Counted from the first letter of the stretch, positions 1 to 16,200 are shown. The stretch is 64,000 nt of DNA from Aphis gossypii (GCF_020184175.1 NC_065531.1:61706806-61770805), one strand, 5' to 3'. Notes: generated by a model not told the origin, from the letters alone. Translations and numbers: made by a program.

Positions 1-3000
1 GCTAAGTTAAATTGGATTTTTAAATTTTATAACTCCGAATGTATATCTACGTAGGTTGTATATTATTATATTACGACAACCGTTTTCGAGTGGGCTTATA
101 AGTGTTTTTAGAGGTATGCGTCCTTTAATCTACCTAATAATGACTGGTCATCATAATTTATTCAAAACTCTTCGTCGATCAAAAAAATCTTGTCTGGCAG
201 TAAAACACAATAAATATCAAACATAATATTATAATAAGTTATTTTATATATATATATATATATACATTTGTTTAGGTGCTTTATTGGTTTTACATTTTTT
301 TTTATCACTCATTTGAGTTATTTTAGCAAAGAATTGCTATACAAAATTAAAAAAAGGTATGTATAATAAAATGTCTTTATTAAAGCATTATATTACAATA
401 TTCAAATTTAAGGACATTTTTTTTTTTATTTAAATAATAAATAAAGACTTAAAAATATTGTTATGCCCCAATTAGTATAATATTATTTATTTTAGATTTT
501 GATGATTTACTGCAAATTGTACCATACGAATACACGATTGATCATAGGTACTAATAAATTATAATAATGTTTGTTCAAATAAATATTTAATTCGGCTTTG
601 GCATTTGAACTATACAAATACGACGAAGAATGTTAGTTCTACAATCAATGTCAACAATATTACATGTTAGTATAATTTTTTTATTTGATAAAATATGTAT
701 AATTTTGAAATTTAGACTCGTCACATTAATCCAAGGTTTCCAGTCAATCAAATAATATTTGTTATAACCGAATTACATTAAAAAAAATATTTATAACTAC
801 AATCTCTTGATATTTATTTCAGTTTGTTCAATATTGATTACAACACAGTATTTTTCAAACTCTGCATATTTATTTCCATATATATTACCAAAATGACTGA
901 CTTAATGATACACCACGTATTTGTATTTATCATTATAGAATGACGATGAAACATTACAATAGACGTTTTTTTTTCGTTCGTCCATTGCACGAGCACACGT
1001 AGCAGTATATCAAACAATATATTAAACCCACAATATGTATATACATACAATATGACTTCGCGTCCACTTTACATAAAAAAAAAAAACCATGCGTTTTGTA
1101 AAAAAAAATTCAATACCTACATGATCAAATATTGAAATATGCATAATAATATATAATATATAGGTTAAGCGATTTTCCCATTGTATATTTGAATTCACCC
1201 TATTGTTTAAGTGTTGAGGTTTCATATTACTGCATTAAGAGAAACGCAATTATAATGCACAATGGAATAGATAGGTAACTGTATTATTTTTTTGTCTCTT
1301 TTAAATTTAAATTTATGTATATACGCCTGTATATAGATGTTTACACATATACATGCAGGTATTAAGTATAATGTATTTAATATATAACCGAACATATTGT
1401 CTATATGGAATGCTGTGTACCAATTTATGTCGTTTTAATACAAATTCAAGTAAATTGTCAATTCGAGTGAATATTGTTTAAAGAAGGTAATATCGAAGTA
1501 TGTAAAATATTTTTTTCTATTGTTAATTGCATTGTTTGGTTAAAATAAAATAAACGATTAAATATATTCTGTTATAATATTTGTAATAAATATGATAATT
1601 TCTGTTTAAACACATCGCATAGTTTATGTTAACCGTAGGTACATGTATTATAAAATATATAGTTATTACTTTTCATAAGCTTATCTATCTTATTATAACA
1701 CTTTACCTCATGGGAATTTAATAACTAAAAGTTGTGGGGTAGGTACTGTATATTTCACTATATTCTATACAGTTTTAAGTTGACTATCATCATGGGACAC
1801 CCTGTACAGTGTACACATTTCCGTGTTAGATTTGTTTAAATCAGAAAAGTTTTTAAATTATCGTTTGTAATTATTATATTGTGACTTAATTTTCCAAAAC
1901 GTTTAAATCAATATTATTATTATTTTTTTTTTTTTAACTAACAAAATTAACTTAATCCATTGACTACAAACCCTTTTTGAAAAATAATTAAATTGTATAA
2001 ACAATCATCAGAAAAACACAATACCTACGTTCGTATGACATATTATATATATATAAAAAATTAATTATTGAATATGAATTAGATTATAATTTATAAACGC
2101 AGCTGTAATTTGATATTTATTTGAGCGATCGTTTGATTCTATCGTAATTTATAGTGATGATATATCATGATTCATGACAAATTATAATACTTGCTACTTA
2201 TCAGCATAGGCTGTCTTTTTAGTTTTTTTTTAGTGGGTAATATTTTGAAATGATGAAGTTTGTATTTTAAAACAACATAATTGTTATTAACTCTGTATCA
2301 GACATTTGGCACTCGTACGTTAATTTATACATAATTTTAAATGTATTGTTTAATCTTCTGTAATTTAATGGAAAATGCACTTGAAAGTCCACTACGGTGG
2401 TAGATATTTGCAAGGACGTGAACAACATAATAATATATTATTATTACATCGTAGAGTCTGACCCTCTAAATGTCTATAGTAATTGCTGAATTAATATCAT
2501 ACATATTATAGTGGTGAAATATAATTCCTGCACGTTGAATGTTAACACAAATCGAAAGCAATAGTTTAAAATAAATATATCTGTAACATCCATATACTAT
2601 TTAGTATTTCCGTCATGAATTTTTAATTTTTTTAACATAAACCAAGCCATTTATTCCAATTTATTTTTCATTGTATTTTATAAAGGTAGACATTTAATAT
2701 TATGTACATACATTTTGGTTTTATTTCTAACGTTAAAAAAATGTGACTATTTCTTTTGCCGAGTTGAGGTTTTAACCATAAACTTGTTTCTATATGTAAA
2801 TAAAAGTTATTTATGTGGAAACCTTAATATTTTCAAAAATATACAATGTATGTACATTGTGTATTATATATTATGCACTACAATATATTATAGAAGTTAC
2901 GAGTATATGAAATTAATTAATAATACGAATAATAAAAAATGTAAATATTTTAAATCATATGCTTATTGCTTGATAATATTTCATTGATAAGCTTTATAAT

Positions 3001-4379
3001 AATAATAATTCTTTTTAATTTTAAAACCTTCCCCCAAACAAAAAGTAATGAGGAAGCAACTCGTATTAGGCAATGATTATAGTGGTGTTGAAAGGGAGGC
3101 ATAATCATTTTGACCAAAGTCACCGGGTCCACACAACCCTAAAAAAAATAAATAAATATAAGTATGTATGACATAATCAAAATTTATTGTTATTTAAATT
3201 TTTAATAATGATTTTATCCTTGTTTACATTTCGTTCGTAATTTATTGATGCTGTGGTTTATTAGTTTTATGCATTAATATATGTTTTTTTAGTAATAATA
3301 ATAATGAAAAAATAATGCTTATATAGTTGGAGAGGAATGTTCGTGAGTTTATGCTCATAATAATTTTTTTCTTATACTAATTCAAAATAATATTAATTAT
3401 TATTATTACTATTTAGAAATGATTATTCAGCTCTTAATGATTTTCTTATCAAACATACCTCCATATACATATATAATATAGGTACCACAAATTCCATTGG
3501 AAAAAATCTGAGTTTATTTTTTTGTTCGACTCGTTAAGATGAAATCCTGTCCAAAACTCTGTACACCAGAAGTTAATTAACATATATTAACGATTTAAAT
3601 GCGCTACACACATATCTACACATTAAACTCGAACCTTTCTCCTTTACTAATTATTGTTCCGAATACAACATAATCTTATAGAGATAGTTTAATTAATTAC
3701 CGTCAAGATGGTTTAAAATTTAACGTAATCGGCGTTTTAAGTAAGATAGTAAAAAAGTGTAGTGAGTAGTTAAATTGGTTTATATGAAGTAGTTTTACAT
3801 TGTTTTCGAATCCCATGCATATGTTCTAAGAATTTATCTTTATTAAACATCTAACTCATCTAAGTAGTAGGTATACCGTATACTTTGTCTGTTATTCATC
3901 ACTGTATCTACCTACCCATATATAATTTTTTCGTCACTATGACTAAAGTAATCAATTATACATTCAATTTTAGTTAATACACCGTTATAAGTATAAGTAA
4001 TAGAAGTGTATACATTTTTATGTAATAAATATAACATAAATAAAAAAAAAATAGATTTACTTTTGAAAAATTACAATTGGTGCAAATGTAGTACTAAAAG
4101 TAATTTTCGATTGTTCAATTTGAAGAAAACAATTGATGGACATTTTATTTTATAAAATAACGGCGTCGTTGAAAATATACATATTATATTATTATGTTTT
4201 ATCATGAATTTAAAAAAAAATGAATAAAAAGAACACGACCGCTTTCATACTATATAATGGGAGTATAATTTTAGACTTATGAGTAGTAAATCCTAAAACA
4301 CTCTAATTCGAAAAAATACCGAACGAAGAATAATATATCATGATTTTTCTCTCTCTTATCGTTCTAACGTAATATATAA
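1..4379. other. AT-rich intergenic DNA, no gene seen
   Basis: Homopolymers, TA runs and stop-dense frames throughout. A GGGACACCCTGTA string at 1793-1805 resembles motifs often seen at ends of insect repeats, but no element could be delimited around it. Confidence 0.6.
246..264. repeat. (TA)n microsatellite
   Basis: A pure TA run in AT-rich intergenic sequence. Confidence 0.8.
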
Positions 4380-5290
4380 GTTATAACGGCTAACGAGCCG
4401 CACGAATAGGTACTTGTGAAAACACAAATCATAGATTTCCATCTCAGGTTTACCGTGTGGACACTATATAATATATAAATCGCGGCAACCGACCCTTGGC
4501 TAACGCCAACCGCTTATTATATGTTCTGTCCATCGAGTAATGGCATGTTCATATGTGTATGTGTATGCCGACAATGTGCGTGTATACGAAGGGATCGTAA
4601 AAGCAAATAACCGACCGACGGCAGCAACACGACACCCTTTGGGCTCGACCTTCCCGCCGCACCCCCCCGCAACGGCCGAACGAATGGGCACTCTTAGCGA
4701 TCGCAACGAAACGACCCCGCGGTATACACGGGATATTATTTCCGATATATTTCGGTCAATTTATTTTTATTATACTCGGAGGATCGCGAGCAACCGACTC
4801 GGGAAAAGCAAAGGAACTAGGTCAATTTGCGCGGGCCGGCCCGGCGGCAACGGGCCTTTATCAAAATCGAAAATAATAATATTATTATTATTATTATTAC
4901 CGAACCGCGATTTCCCGAGGATCGGAAATAACTTAACATTAATACTGTACTCCGGGACGAGTCCGGTATTGCCGTAGCCGTCGGTCTCGTTGCGTGTATA
5001 TAATTTGCAAATCCCCGGACGTTGCGTAGCTCGCGAGACCGGTATAATAATCCCATGTACGGTGTGCTATATATTATATATTGCGGCTTTCTGTTTCCGA
5101 CTTCATTTTTTTCCTACGTGCTTCGAACGGCACTCGAAAAAGTTCATTTTAAATATGCCATATTATAATAACTCCTATAACGCATCGAATAATATTATCG
5201 TCATTATTTATTATTATCCATATGCATTATCATTACTCGGATGATGGCAAATAAACTTTAAGCGCATGCGGCGTGTGCAATCCGCACTTA
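4380..5290. promoter_or_regulatory. CpG-rich island, possible promoter or conserved element
   Basis: About 0.9 kb with much higher GC and CpG than its surroundings, including a very GC-rich core (GCGGGCCGGCCCGGCGGCAA near 4829) and an interrupting ATT repeat. The 145-codon frame at 4540-4977 and opposite-strand frames show low-complexity translation (repeat-encoded Ile/Leu) with no recognisable domain. I regard them as chance frames enabled by GC content. It could be a promoter or noncoding first exon of an unseen gene. Confidence 0.35.
4871..4899. repeat. (AAT/ATT)n trinucleotide repeat
   Basis: AAT units switch to ATT units within the 4380-5290 island. The tract produces the isoleucine/leucine-rich stretches seen in frames crossing it. 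Confidence 0.75.
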
Positions 5291-8200
5291 ATGGTGATAT
5301 AATCGTTTGCAATTAAATATTATATTATAAAGTTATTCATTAGGAAACGGTCACGTATGCGAACAACATATACATATAATTTATATACAGTATAATATGC
5401 AGTGTCTATTCTGTCATGTCATACCTACGTGAGTCACATTTTTAATGTAATCCTTTGCTCGTATTGAACCGTGCGATTTTTTATACTGAATATAATATAT
5501 TTTTATAATTTCTAGACTCATGACCATATTATTATAATTGCGTTTGATAAAAGTGGTACAACAAGTTTTTGTCGTGACTTCCAAATTTAAAAATGAGCTA
5601 TTGCGATAATAATTATTACGTTACGAACAATAAAAAATAAAACCCATTAAAATATTAGTAGCCAAGTGAAAAAATATTAGTATTCATATTAATACAAATA
5701 TGAAATAATACGTACCTTATGCAAGTTATATTATACTATATTGCTATTTACAAGTATACGACAGCAAACGAATATACGATTCTGATTTATTGTAAAATTA
5801 TTATTATTATTTTTTTTAAATTGTATAAAAATTGTAATAAAAATAATAATAAAATACAAATTACTGATATGGAATATATAATTATATAATAATATATACA
5901 CGTATCTATTATAGTTATTGCAAATATTATTATATTATTATATTAATATTGCAATACATGCACATAAATAATACATAAGTACCTATTAATTACAGAACAG
6001 AATTTTAAGTTTTTAAGAAATCTATGTATGATGGATGTTATTACAATCACGTTAATAAATAAATAAATGATTTTTATTGCTTATTCAAATATTAATATAA
6101 GACATATAATATAACACCAACGCTAATCTGAGTATTTCTGAAGAAATAGCAATAAAAATATTGAAAAGTCGATGTAAATTAAACTCATATTATCTCCTTC
6201 ATAACAGCTATTATAAGTATATTGTATATATTATAGTCCTAACACTCGTATGATTATTTAATTATATTATGAACATTATTATAATATAAGCAATTCATTT
6301 CTTCAAAGTATATTAAACATTCAGTGAGTAAAAAAATAAACATATATAAGTACTTTATCTACTTACTGACATGTACGTACAGTTTATTATGCATATACGT
6401 AGGTATATAACCTGATATGTGCATATTAACTCAGTGGCTTGTAAAAATGAATACGTTTTAGTGAAAATATCAAAAAAAAAATGTATATTATGTAAATTTC
6501 GGCACACGCAAAGAATTAATAATAAATATTCAATACATAATTTAATGACATACGCTAAAGATATGCAACATACTTGTCAAATGTCTGATATAATATGAAT
6601 ATCTAATGTTGTATAGGTTGATTTACACAATTATAAATTTGAATTTGATGTATTTTTCATGTTTTTAAAATAATAAATGTCAACCAGTAAAATATGTATT
6701 ATTTTATAATATAATATACGGAAAAATAACAAATTTTTAATTTAATATTTATTGATTTTCGTTTTTATTTTAATAAATATTATAAACATTTAAGAATGTT
6801 ACAACTATTTATTTGAATATTGTATTTTAACGTAACTGATACTATTCCTCTATTTAATTAAATTAAATCAATAATAATTAATATTTATTATGTGCTTAAT
6901 ATTTAAAAACTTAAAAACTTGTTTTAATATTTGAACTCATCAACATAATAGATTTAATTTAATATAATAATAATTATATTATAAACTACGTGGTTTAACG
7001 TTATTTGTTTTTATCAATACAGGTCTGACAACATGAATAGAGGACAAAACGAATTATAATAATTATAATCCACGCCAATACACAAATTAAAAATCGTTTT
7101 AAACACGATTATTGATCTGATGAAACAAATTCGTTAACGAGATTCTATGTTTAAAAAGTAAAAAGCAATTTGTTTATGCAGGACTTAGGGACATAACCAA
7201 AATCTGTCAGAGTATAAATACATGTAAAATGTAAATATATAATATATTCAAAGTTAAAAGTAGAATTTTGACATTTTTAAAATTCTCTATAATATGATGT
7301 TTTTAGTTTATTTTAATGGAATAAATATACTGAAATAATCGATGCATTTAATTTAGTTTCACATGATTTCGTTTCGTATTAATTAAAAATAAAGTGTCAG
7401 TTTACCATCATATTACTAAATACGATAGGCAGGCACACAGACAAATTTAAAAATGGATTTGGTTCTAACATTTATATTGTGATACCTATGAAAAAAAAAA
7501 ATTTAAACTTAATTTCCATAAAAAAAAAAACCCGATATACTAGATGCTATGATTGTTGATTATTTGTGGACAATTAATGTTAACTCAAATTTTAATAAAG
7601 AATATGCCTACGCAAATTTGAACTCCTAACAAAATAGAACATGCTTCATCGTTTCAATAATATTTTCTATTATGCGAAGGTTGATGCAGTAGAAAGTCTC
7701 TTGAGTGTAAATGTATAAATATTCCAGCGGGTTGTTTAATAACAACAGCTCCTTGACAATAGATACACACACATGCGCTGTACTATTGTTCCTGTTAATT
7801 TATTGGTGTGACTGTCGTGGTGAAATATTCAGATGGAAGGGCCCAAGCGCGTTCTCCCGTGGGTCGTCGGCGCGTACGGTCATCATCGATTAATTAAGCA
7901 GCGCTCATTTCAGAAATACCCTGTGGGACGTTTCACGATCCAAAACTAAAAGAGTCCGTCCTAAATAACTAAACGTATACCGGAAAATAGTATATAATTC
8001 ATCAAATTTGTTAATATTTTGAACGCCAGCTAGGATTCATATATACACAACAATATAATATATAATATACTAATATACATATACACATTTCGAGGTTGCA
8101 TTTACTCGTACTATTATCATTATAATATTATATACTGTTTGTTCACTTCCATGTCACAGTGCGAAGGACTTGCATCGTTATATTATATTGTATATATGTA

Positions 8201-11200
8201 TAGGTATGTACTATGAATAGTTAATACACATGCATATGTATTGGACCAAATGTTGTAGAGTTTTAATGATTTTACAATTATTATTCGTAGGTATCATAAG
8301 TTTTACAATATAGCTTGAAATATTAAGATTTGATTGTTGAAGAACTAAGTCTATACACATTTTTTAAATATTTTATATTTATAACCTTTGAGGAATATTA
8401 TATTTTCTTATAATAATGATATTTAAATATTGTAACATACGATAAAATATATAGTATATAGTTAATATAGGTATTAGGTATTTATGTACTATATTATGGT
8501 CAGGTACTATTAAGTTAAAAAAAATTGTTCAAATATAAGAATAATTGGAAAGGATTATTCGCATTTTATAAAATGGTTAACGAATCCTACATGATCCATC
8601 TTAAGCCCATATAATAGGTATACAAAAATAAAACACAATGTTTTACGTTGAAAATATTAACTTATTTTCAGAACTATTAAAGAATAATTAACATTTAAAA
8701 AAATGATAACATACAATTTTTTTATAATCGATAAATGTAAACAATATTAAATTCCAATAATTGTTAAATTTAATTAGTTTATGATACATTATATCTACCT
8801 ATGCAAAGTATAAAAAATAATAAGTAAAACGCATCATCGGTGATAATTTATGGCGAATTTTCGTCACACACTACACAAATTGGTAATAAGTAGATGGTTT
8901 TAATTATCAATAGATGGAAATATATTTTTTATTTAAATTACCTATCCTATTAAACTAATTAATCGAAAATTGGATTCCGCCCACTGTGTCGCATTTTGAT
9001 TAGGAATCGATTGCAAAAAACCGAAAGTACTTACGTCGGATATGATTCTGGGATTAAGTGATTACACATATTATCAGGGTAGAATCATATTTTTTATGTA
9101 ATTTTAAACTAAAATGATTGTTAACTAAATAATTTATTTGGTTTTATAAAATTATAACATTTTTAAAAAATATTCGTGTTTTAATCCTAAATATTAATAA
9201 TAATAATAATAATTACGCGTGGTCATAAAGTATAGTTAAATAATAGTATTATCTCAATTCTCAAGGACTAGGTTTTTAATATTTATTTATAGTTTTAAAA
9301 TTATAATAATATTATAGGTATTAAGTATATAAAATAATGAACTTATGATAATTATTTTTATCAATGTAGTTTTTATTAGCTGTGTTATTGTTGTATTTTG
9401 TTGAGAAATAATGAACATTTTAATAAACTAAATGATTGCTGTCAGTATATCTGATTTCCGGTAAATACATGATAAAAAAAAAAATTGAAGTATTATTTAC
9501 TAACTAACAAAAAATACTGCACATTATGTTTACTAACAAAATAAAACAAAAAAAGAATACCATTGTAAATGTGATACCTATACACACTTCATTTTACTTA
9601 ACATCAAAAAAAAAGTTTGTCATATTTTCTATGTTGTTTGCTAAGAATATTTTTATTAACAACGTTTACAAAGTTATTGTATGTACATTACGCCTGCACG
9701 TTGTGCAACATACAATTTAATTTTTGGGCTCTTGTCGACCCTCTATTTAATCTTCCTTACCTCATGATAGGAATGCCGGAAGGGTGTAGTAATAAGACCC
9801 ATGTACAAGATGAAAGCAGTACATAATAATTTAATCGTGGTATAAGTTACAACTTGTTCAAAACAATGTTTAATGTGTGTATTTTCTAATTAGTTACTTG
9901 GTTACGCTTATATACCCGCTTGATTGATTTTAGATCAACGCGTATACGTGTGCACAAACCTAATATGTTGCGGTCCTTTTTTAATTATTAAAATATAGCG
10001 AACATTCGGAAGATTTCGTACCAATTATGCACGATGTACGAAAAATATATTGCTTATTACCCCTTATTGTTAAGCCCAAAGATATATCGTTATAACTTTA
10101 AGAATTTTGATGGATTGGGAAACTAATTATTACTACCAAACTATTATATTTGCCTATAATATAACTTGTATGATGAAATTTTACGTATAGAATTTTTATT
10201 GAATGAACACAATAATATATTAGTATATATCCATCTCAATGGTTTAAAACTTATTAAAACCATTTATAACCTTTATGCAAAGTATCAAATATATTACAAA
10301 AATTAAAATAAACATAATTAATTCTTCATAATCTATAAAATAAATGTATTTTCTATACCTCATTATTTACAATTAAACATCATCTACATCTGCAGTTTCA
10401 TGATTAATCTATTATTTTCAATTTATAAGTGTAGTTTAAAATAATTTAAAATTAAAAAGTACCTATGCGTGTAACGTTCATTTTTTTACTTATTTGTTAA
10501 TTATCCAATTATTACTAATTAGTAAATCTATTAAAATAATTGTTTAACTGAAATAATTAACTGATTTGTATGATAAGAAATAAATTATTCATATTCATGA
10601 ATAATATGATAGCATATTACCATTTACTAATCATGTAATAAATCAATACTCTGAATGTTATAAATTATAACTTACAATGGTCATACTTGTATTTATTATT
10701 ATTAAATATTATTATAGCAGCTTTATTTTGTTTATAAAATGTTAAATATTGTTCTAAGAAAAATTAATTAAGAAGCATTATTGCCCATTTAAACTAACAA
10801 AATTTTGGAAAATTACATTATTAGATTGTTTCGTAATTTATGTATATAACAAAATATGATAAAATATTATAATTATATATATATATATTATATATATATC
10901 AGATAGATGGGGTTTGTTAATGTTTAAAATTATTAAAATGGCAGATTTTAAGAATCGATAAAGTTAACGCACATAATGAAACACAACATTTTCGGTATTG
11001 TTGAAATATTGTTTTTATATAATATTATATTTAAACTTATTAATAGAAATGGTCATTATACAATTTTTTAATATTAATCTCCATGTACAATATATTTGTT
11101 TCATAATACAACGTTGATTGTTTTTAGCTCGAATATTGCATTTTAAGTTGCGATTAAGTATAAAAGTATTAGGTATTTATATATTTTTTTTGTTTTGTTA

Positions 11201-12895
11201 GAATTTTAGTGTTTAATACGTAATTTTTGGTATACGTACCTATTATGAAAAAATGAGTTGTTTCTAGTGATTTTTTTTTATATTTCATCATATCTGCAAC
11301 AAAGAAACGAAATTAACTTTTTTTATAATATATTAACTGTTTATCAGCAGAAGAGTATTTAAATGAACAGTAAAATATTAAATATAGAATAGTTCTCATA
11401 AGTACTATAGGTATACTTCCATAGATGTTTTATATAAATATTATAAAAGTATTGTTAGACAGGATAATATAAAAATCAGGAGTTAAACATTCTTTTCACT
11501 TCGGTTCCCTTAGGCACAGGGTAGACGGATAGAAGTGTATAATAATATAGATTCATACATACAAATGTACGTTTTAATTATTATTGTAAATTAAAAAAAT
11601 ATCATTGCATTCTAAAAAACAATTCTTTTTGGACACAAGCTACAACTGCATAAGCTATACGATTTTTAAAAATGTTCTCGTGACTTTTGTCTTATTAATA
11701 TTATATTTAAAATCTCTAACGTTTGAAAATTAAATTGTTGGTACTTATTATTACCTAGAGATGTGCCTATAAAAATAATAATAATTAAAAATACTAAATA
11801 CTATATACTATTACATTCTATGCTTGACTATGCTATGTATCTACAAGACGAATATAATAAACTTTTACATCGCTTATAGTAAAATGTAATCATTGCAAAA
11901 TAATAAAAATAGTGAATTGCACAAAGTAACAAAAATCTGGTTTTTAATTGATGAATATTTTATTTACTGAAGCAGTACACAATAATTTAAAAATGTTTCT
12001 GATGGTCCAGTGATACTTTTCAAAAATTGGTTTTTATTTTTTTATAATAGTTTTCAAAAAAAAAAAAACAAATTATAATAGAAAACAACAAAATAATATA
12101 GGCGTGTGCTCGAAAATAAAATTCTGAACAATTACTCAGAAAAATATAATATATTGGATATAGTGTCCTCAGAGTCATTTTCAGTGTTTAAATGTACCTA
12201 ATGATTTATTGTTTTCGTGTTTAAGGCGTTCACTCATATGACCCATCCAACGCCTGTATCATATTTCTGTTTTATGTTTTATTATAATAACCAACAAGTA
12301 TATGTTAAAATAATATTTTAAATTGATATTTAAAAAAATTACAAGCCCACATCAAATCATTGAATAAATCATATTAAGTTTATATTTTTTTATAATGTCT
12401 GTTTAAAGAAAATTACAATTCCGTAATAAAACGCCTAAGACCTAAGAATAAAATAATGATTATTAAAACATTTAAAAATAAATGTATTTTCTAAGTAAAA
12501 TGTTTTTTAGTAATGACGCTATCAAAAACATATTATATACATACAGTTATTCATGTAATTTATTTCTCGCTGAGAAATTATTTCAAAACCTAAATAACAA
12601 CATATATAAAAATAAATAATAACTATATTATTGTACCAAAATTGATATTTTACATTAATAAAAATTAAAAAAAAATATCAAATAAAACTTTACGAAAGTA
12701 TTTATCTCTACCTTACATTAAATTTTAGATCTCTACTTATGTGTAAATGTATAATATTAAGTGTATATATAAAGTTCAATATTATATCTATATATTATAG
12801 TATTGTATTGTTATTTTCCAAAAATGTATTTTGTTGAAAATAGTAAATCAATAATTAAGTGTGAAAATGTGTTTAATAAATTATAATACACCAGG
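5291..12895. other. AT-rich intergenic DNA with one small CpG-rich patch
   Basis: No coding, RNA gene or transposon was recognised. A compact GC-rich patch at about 7790-7940 (AAGGGCCCAAGCGCGTTCTC and flanks) stands out and may be regulatory. A trinucleotide AAT run lies near 9196-9212 and a palindromic TA run near 10876-10900. Confidence 0.5.
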
Positions 12896-13255
12896 ATGTT
12901 GTTTTGATCCAAGCTCGAAACTCAAAGATTGTCGCCGAGCGTCTGTTTTGCATTTCAAACGCGCTCTCAACCGCCCTTCTGCGGTTCCAGAGAGTGTTGT
13001 TAGTTATCTCGTATTCATCAAACCCGTATAAATATTCTGTAGAATTGGGCCACCCCGTTGAAGATGCGTGGGTGTTCGATGGGGTGTGGACTGTGGACGA
13101 TATAGGGAGAGAGAGAGAGTTAGTTGGACGGACGTAGATTTAATCCTTGAGGATCGTGAACTGGCATAATCACAGAAAACGTGTGACTAATGTGCGACTT
13201 TAAACATCTGCTCCGGGTTTCTCACAATTCGAGTAAAACGATTATTTTCAGTAGG
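12896..13255. promoter_or_regulatory. GC-richer island with GAGA tract
   Basis: A roughly 350-base stretch of balanced composition containing a (GA)6 run. A 77-codon frame at 12904-13137 has no recognisable product and uses a non-ATG start. Candidate cis-regulatory element by composition only. Confidence 0.28.
13107..13119. repeat. Short (GA)6 tract
   Basis: A perfect GA run inside the GC-richer island at 12900-13250, repeating the island-plus-GAGA arrangement seen at 17043-17101. Confidence 0.55.
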
Positions 13256-16200
13256 TACGCATAAGTACATTTCAATATCTAGTCGATAACATTACACGTA
13301 CTAGTTCTGTACAGAATTTAATTTCTAGCCGGATATTTCAATATTTTTTTATCTTTTTAAAATATTGTATCGGTTATTGTTTTTTCGTCCAATATTAGGC
13401 ACTAATGCTGCACTATATAACCTATATGGCACACGCTATACCTCATTCTTCTTAATATACACTTATTTTTTTTATTTTCAGACGATTTTTTAGACAGCGT
13501 ATATTTTTTTTATATACCTCTGTATAAAAAAGTGTAGGCTTTGTTTACGGATTATGCAACGTAATAAAGTGACCCTTCGCACTTCGTGACCGATTCGTTG
13601 AGCCTCTGGCTTAATCTATCCAGCATCAGGCCACCTGGTTACCGATGTTCTTATACTATTAGTTTCTGAAACTTGTAATACTTTTACCAACCCTTGTAGT
13701 TCGTCACGTACAACAATTTTTTTCTTGACCACTATATTGTTAGTAGAATATGTATCTATACCGTAAAATACAAACAAATATTTGAATATATTGTACGCTG
13801 TTGCAAATAATAATTTACCTTCCTGATCCTTATATTATTATTTGTCTAAAAGTATATTAGGAATTATATATATATATATATATTTATATAACTATATTTT
13901 TTTTTAATATGACGCGGAATTTTTTGACCAATAGTATTATTTGATTTCTAAACGTCACGGTACATTTCACAGTACATGCACATATTATTAAGTTTATGAT
14001 CATAAAAATGTAATAAAAATAAAAATACATTTTTATAGCTATAAAAAAATACAAATGGGTGTACGTATTATAATACTGTATAAAAACATTTACTTAACCT
14101 TAGTAGTTTGGCCTGAATATCTATATTTCAAAAATGAATATTATTTATATTTTTATAACTAGTTTTATATTGAATATATGTATGCATATCAATATACTAA
14201 ACAAATTCTTCACTTGATACTACTTAAAATAAAGTATAATTTATTTATGTTTATGTTTTAAATTACATCAAATTATTTTTTTTTAATATTGTCAATACTT
14301 CAATTATATCAATATATTAATCATTTTTTATACACCATAAAAGTGGCCAAATAATTCTTGCACTTCATACGGATATTTATTGAAAATATATTAACATTTA
14401 ACATACAGATGTCAGAAAATGAATATTCGATACCAAAAATAATTAAGTGTTCAGTGGGAATTTTCGATCAAGAATATGAAACTTTTGGCGATACGTCAAG
14501 AGTCTGATGATTGATTTGACGGTATACTTTTTAACGACCCCCTGTATAATAGATGTGCTTCATAGAATTGATACCCTCCTCCCTCTCGAGAAAATTCCAC
14601 CACGAGTTTCAAACAAAACCATTCGATCCATAAATAACTGAATGTGCTGATTGACGAGGTCCAAACCGTTACCCATTTCCCACTCATGTTCCTGATGCAA
14701 AATTTTAATGAATGGACTCCGAAATTAAAAAAAAAATAATAATAAAAACTTTTTCCATATTTTGATCTAACTTTTGCAATCGGTATAAAATATTATTACA
14801 TTATTGTTGGTTCGCTACATCACGCGTGTTGCATATACTATATATACCTATGTTCAATACGGCTTGGTCCATTCTATATTTATATACATATATATATAAT
14901 GTTCACCCTTATTATTGTTTACCGATCATAGATGATTAATGGGAACCGTTTGCAATTAATACCCAATCCAAGCATCACTTGTGCAGCATACCGCGCGTCT
15001 CGAGCGATCACGCATTATTGGATAGTCCGAATAGATAAAGCTATACACTGCATAGTGTGCATATATTATTATTATTGTTTTCCTCTAATGTCCTACTATT
15101 TATCTGTACTATGTTGGAACAAGTCAACCCCGTAAAGCTATTTTCGGAGTCAAACATTTTCAACTAATGAGGTATGCGTGTTTAGAATGTACGATTAGCG
15201 AGGGAATAATTATTACAATCAAAACCGACTTTTAAAAGAAAAAGTAGCTCAGTATTTACTCTATCATAGACGAAACTAAGAGGGAAAGAGATATGGTATT
15301 AGAATTAGAACTCTTAGTCCTACCATCATAACTATTTACTTTAAATAAATATTCAAAATTTTATTTTTATAAATAAAACTTTTTTATTGTCAACAGCTTG
15401 AAAAAAAAATTAGAAACTTAAAAATAAAGAAGATGTACGTTCCTATATAATTTAATTTTTAATTAATATGAAAGTGGTACTAGTACGTACTTACGTATTT
15501 AACTTCAATAATAAGAATATTATTAAAACCATATTCTAATAACAGTATTATATGTATTATAAAAAAAAATTAAATGTAATCATTTATATACATATATATA
15601 TTTATAGTTTTTAAATAATTACCTATAATTTATTTAACAAAGTATTATATTTGTATAAAATATAAATTTAATATAAACCTGTATTTGTCTTTTTATCATT
15701 GCTGACGAATCATTATTAATTTAACAATAAATATATATACTTGTACATATAAAGTATATTATTATTATTATTATTTTTTTGTATTTTTTTTTTACTCTTA
15801 TATAAATAAGAGTAATGTAACTTATATAAAACATTATTTTTGTCACTAGACATTGTTTAATGTATCTACGCACTATATTTACACATTTTAATTAATCATA
15901 GTAGGGAAAATATTATTAGAAAGGTGACTGGGTTTAGAATAAATATATTTCATTATGTTTGAAAAGAATACAGATGGATTTTGTGTAACAAATATAGTTA
16001 GGTTATATTACACTATTTATTATACACAATAACGTGCCCTTGATTACAACGCGTTAACAATTTAGAACGCATTGTAGTCGGGATCCTTTGGGCATGTTTC
16101 GTCTGCTGTATTATAAAATAATTTACAAAAGGAAATACATTTTGACTAATGTACTCGATTAATCATACAAAATCATATCACTAGTGCATACGGTTTTGTG

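Noticed and set aside
1791..1806. GGGACACCCTGTA as a transposon terminus
   Set aside because: The motif is suggestive, but no partner end, internal sequence or target duplication was seen.
3795..3815. TTTTCGAATCCC resembling a tRNA B box
   Set aside because: No A box or cloverleaf stems could be built upstream.
4540..4977. 145-codon plus-strand frame as a gene
   Set aside because: Its translation is dominated by repeat-encoded isoleucine/leucine and CpG-driven residues. Opposite-strand frames overlap it and no domain is visible.
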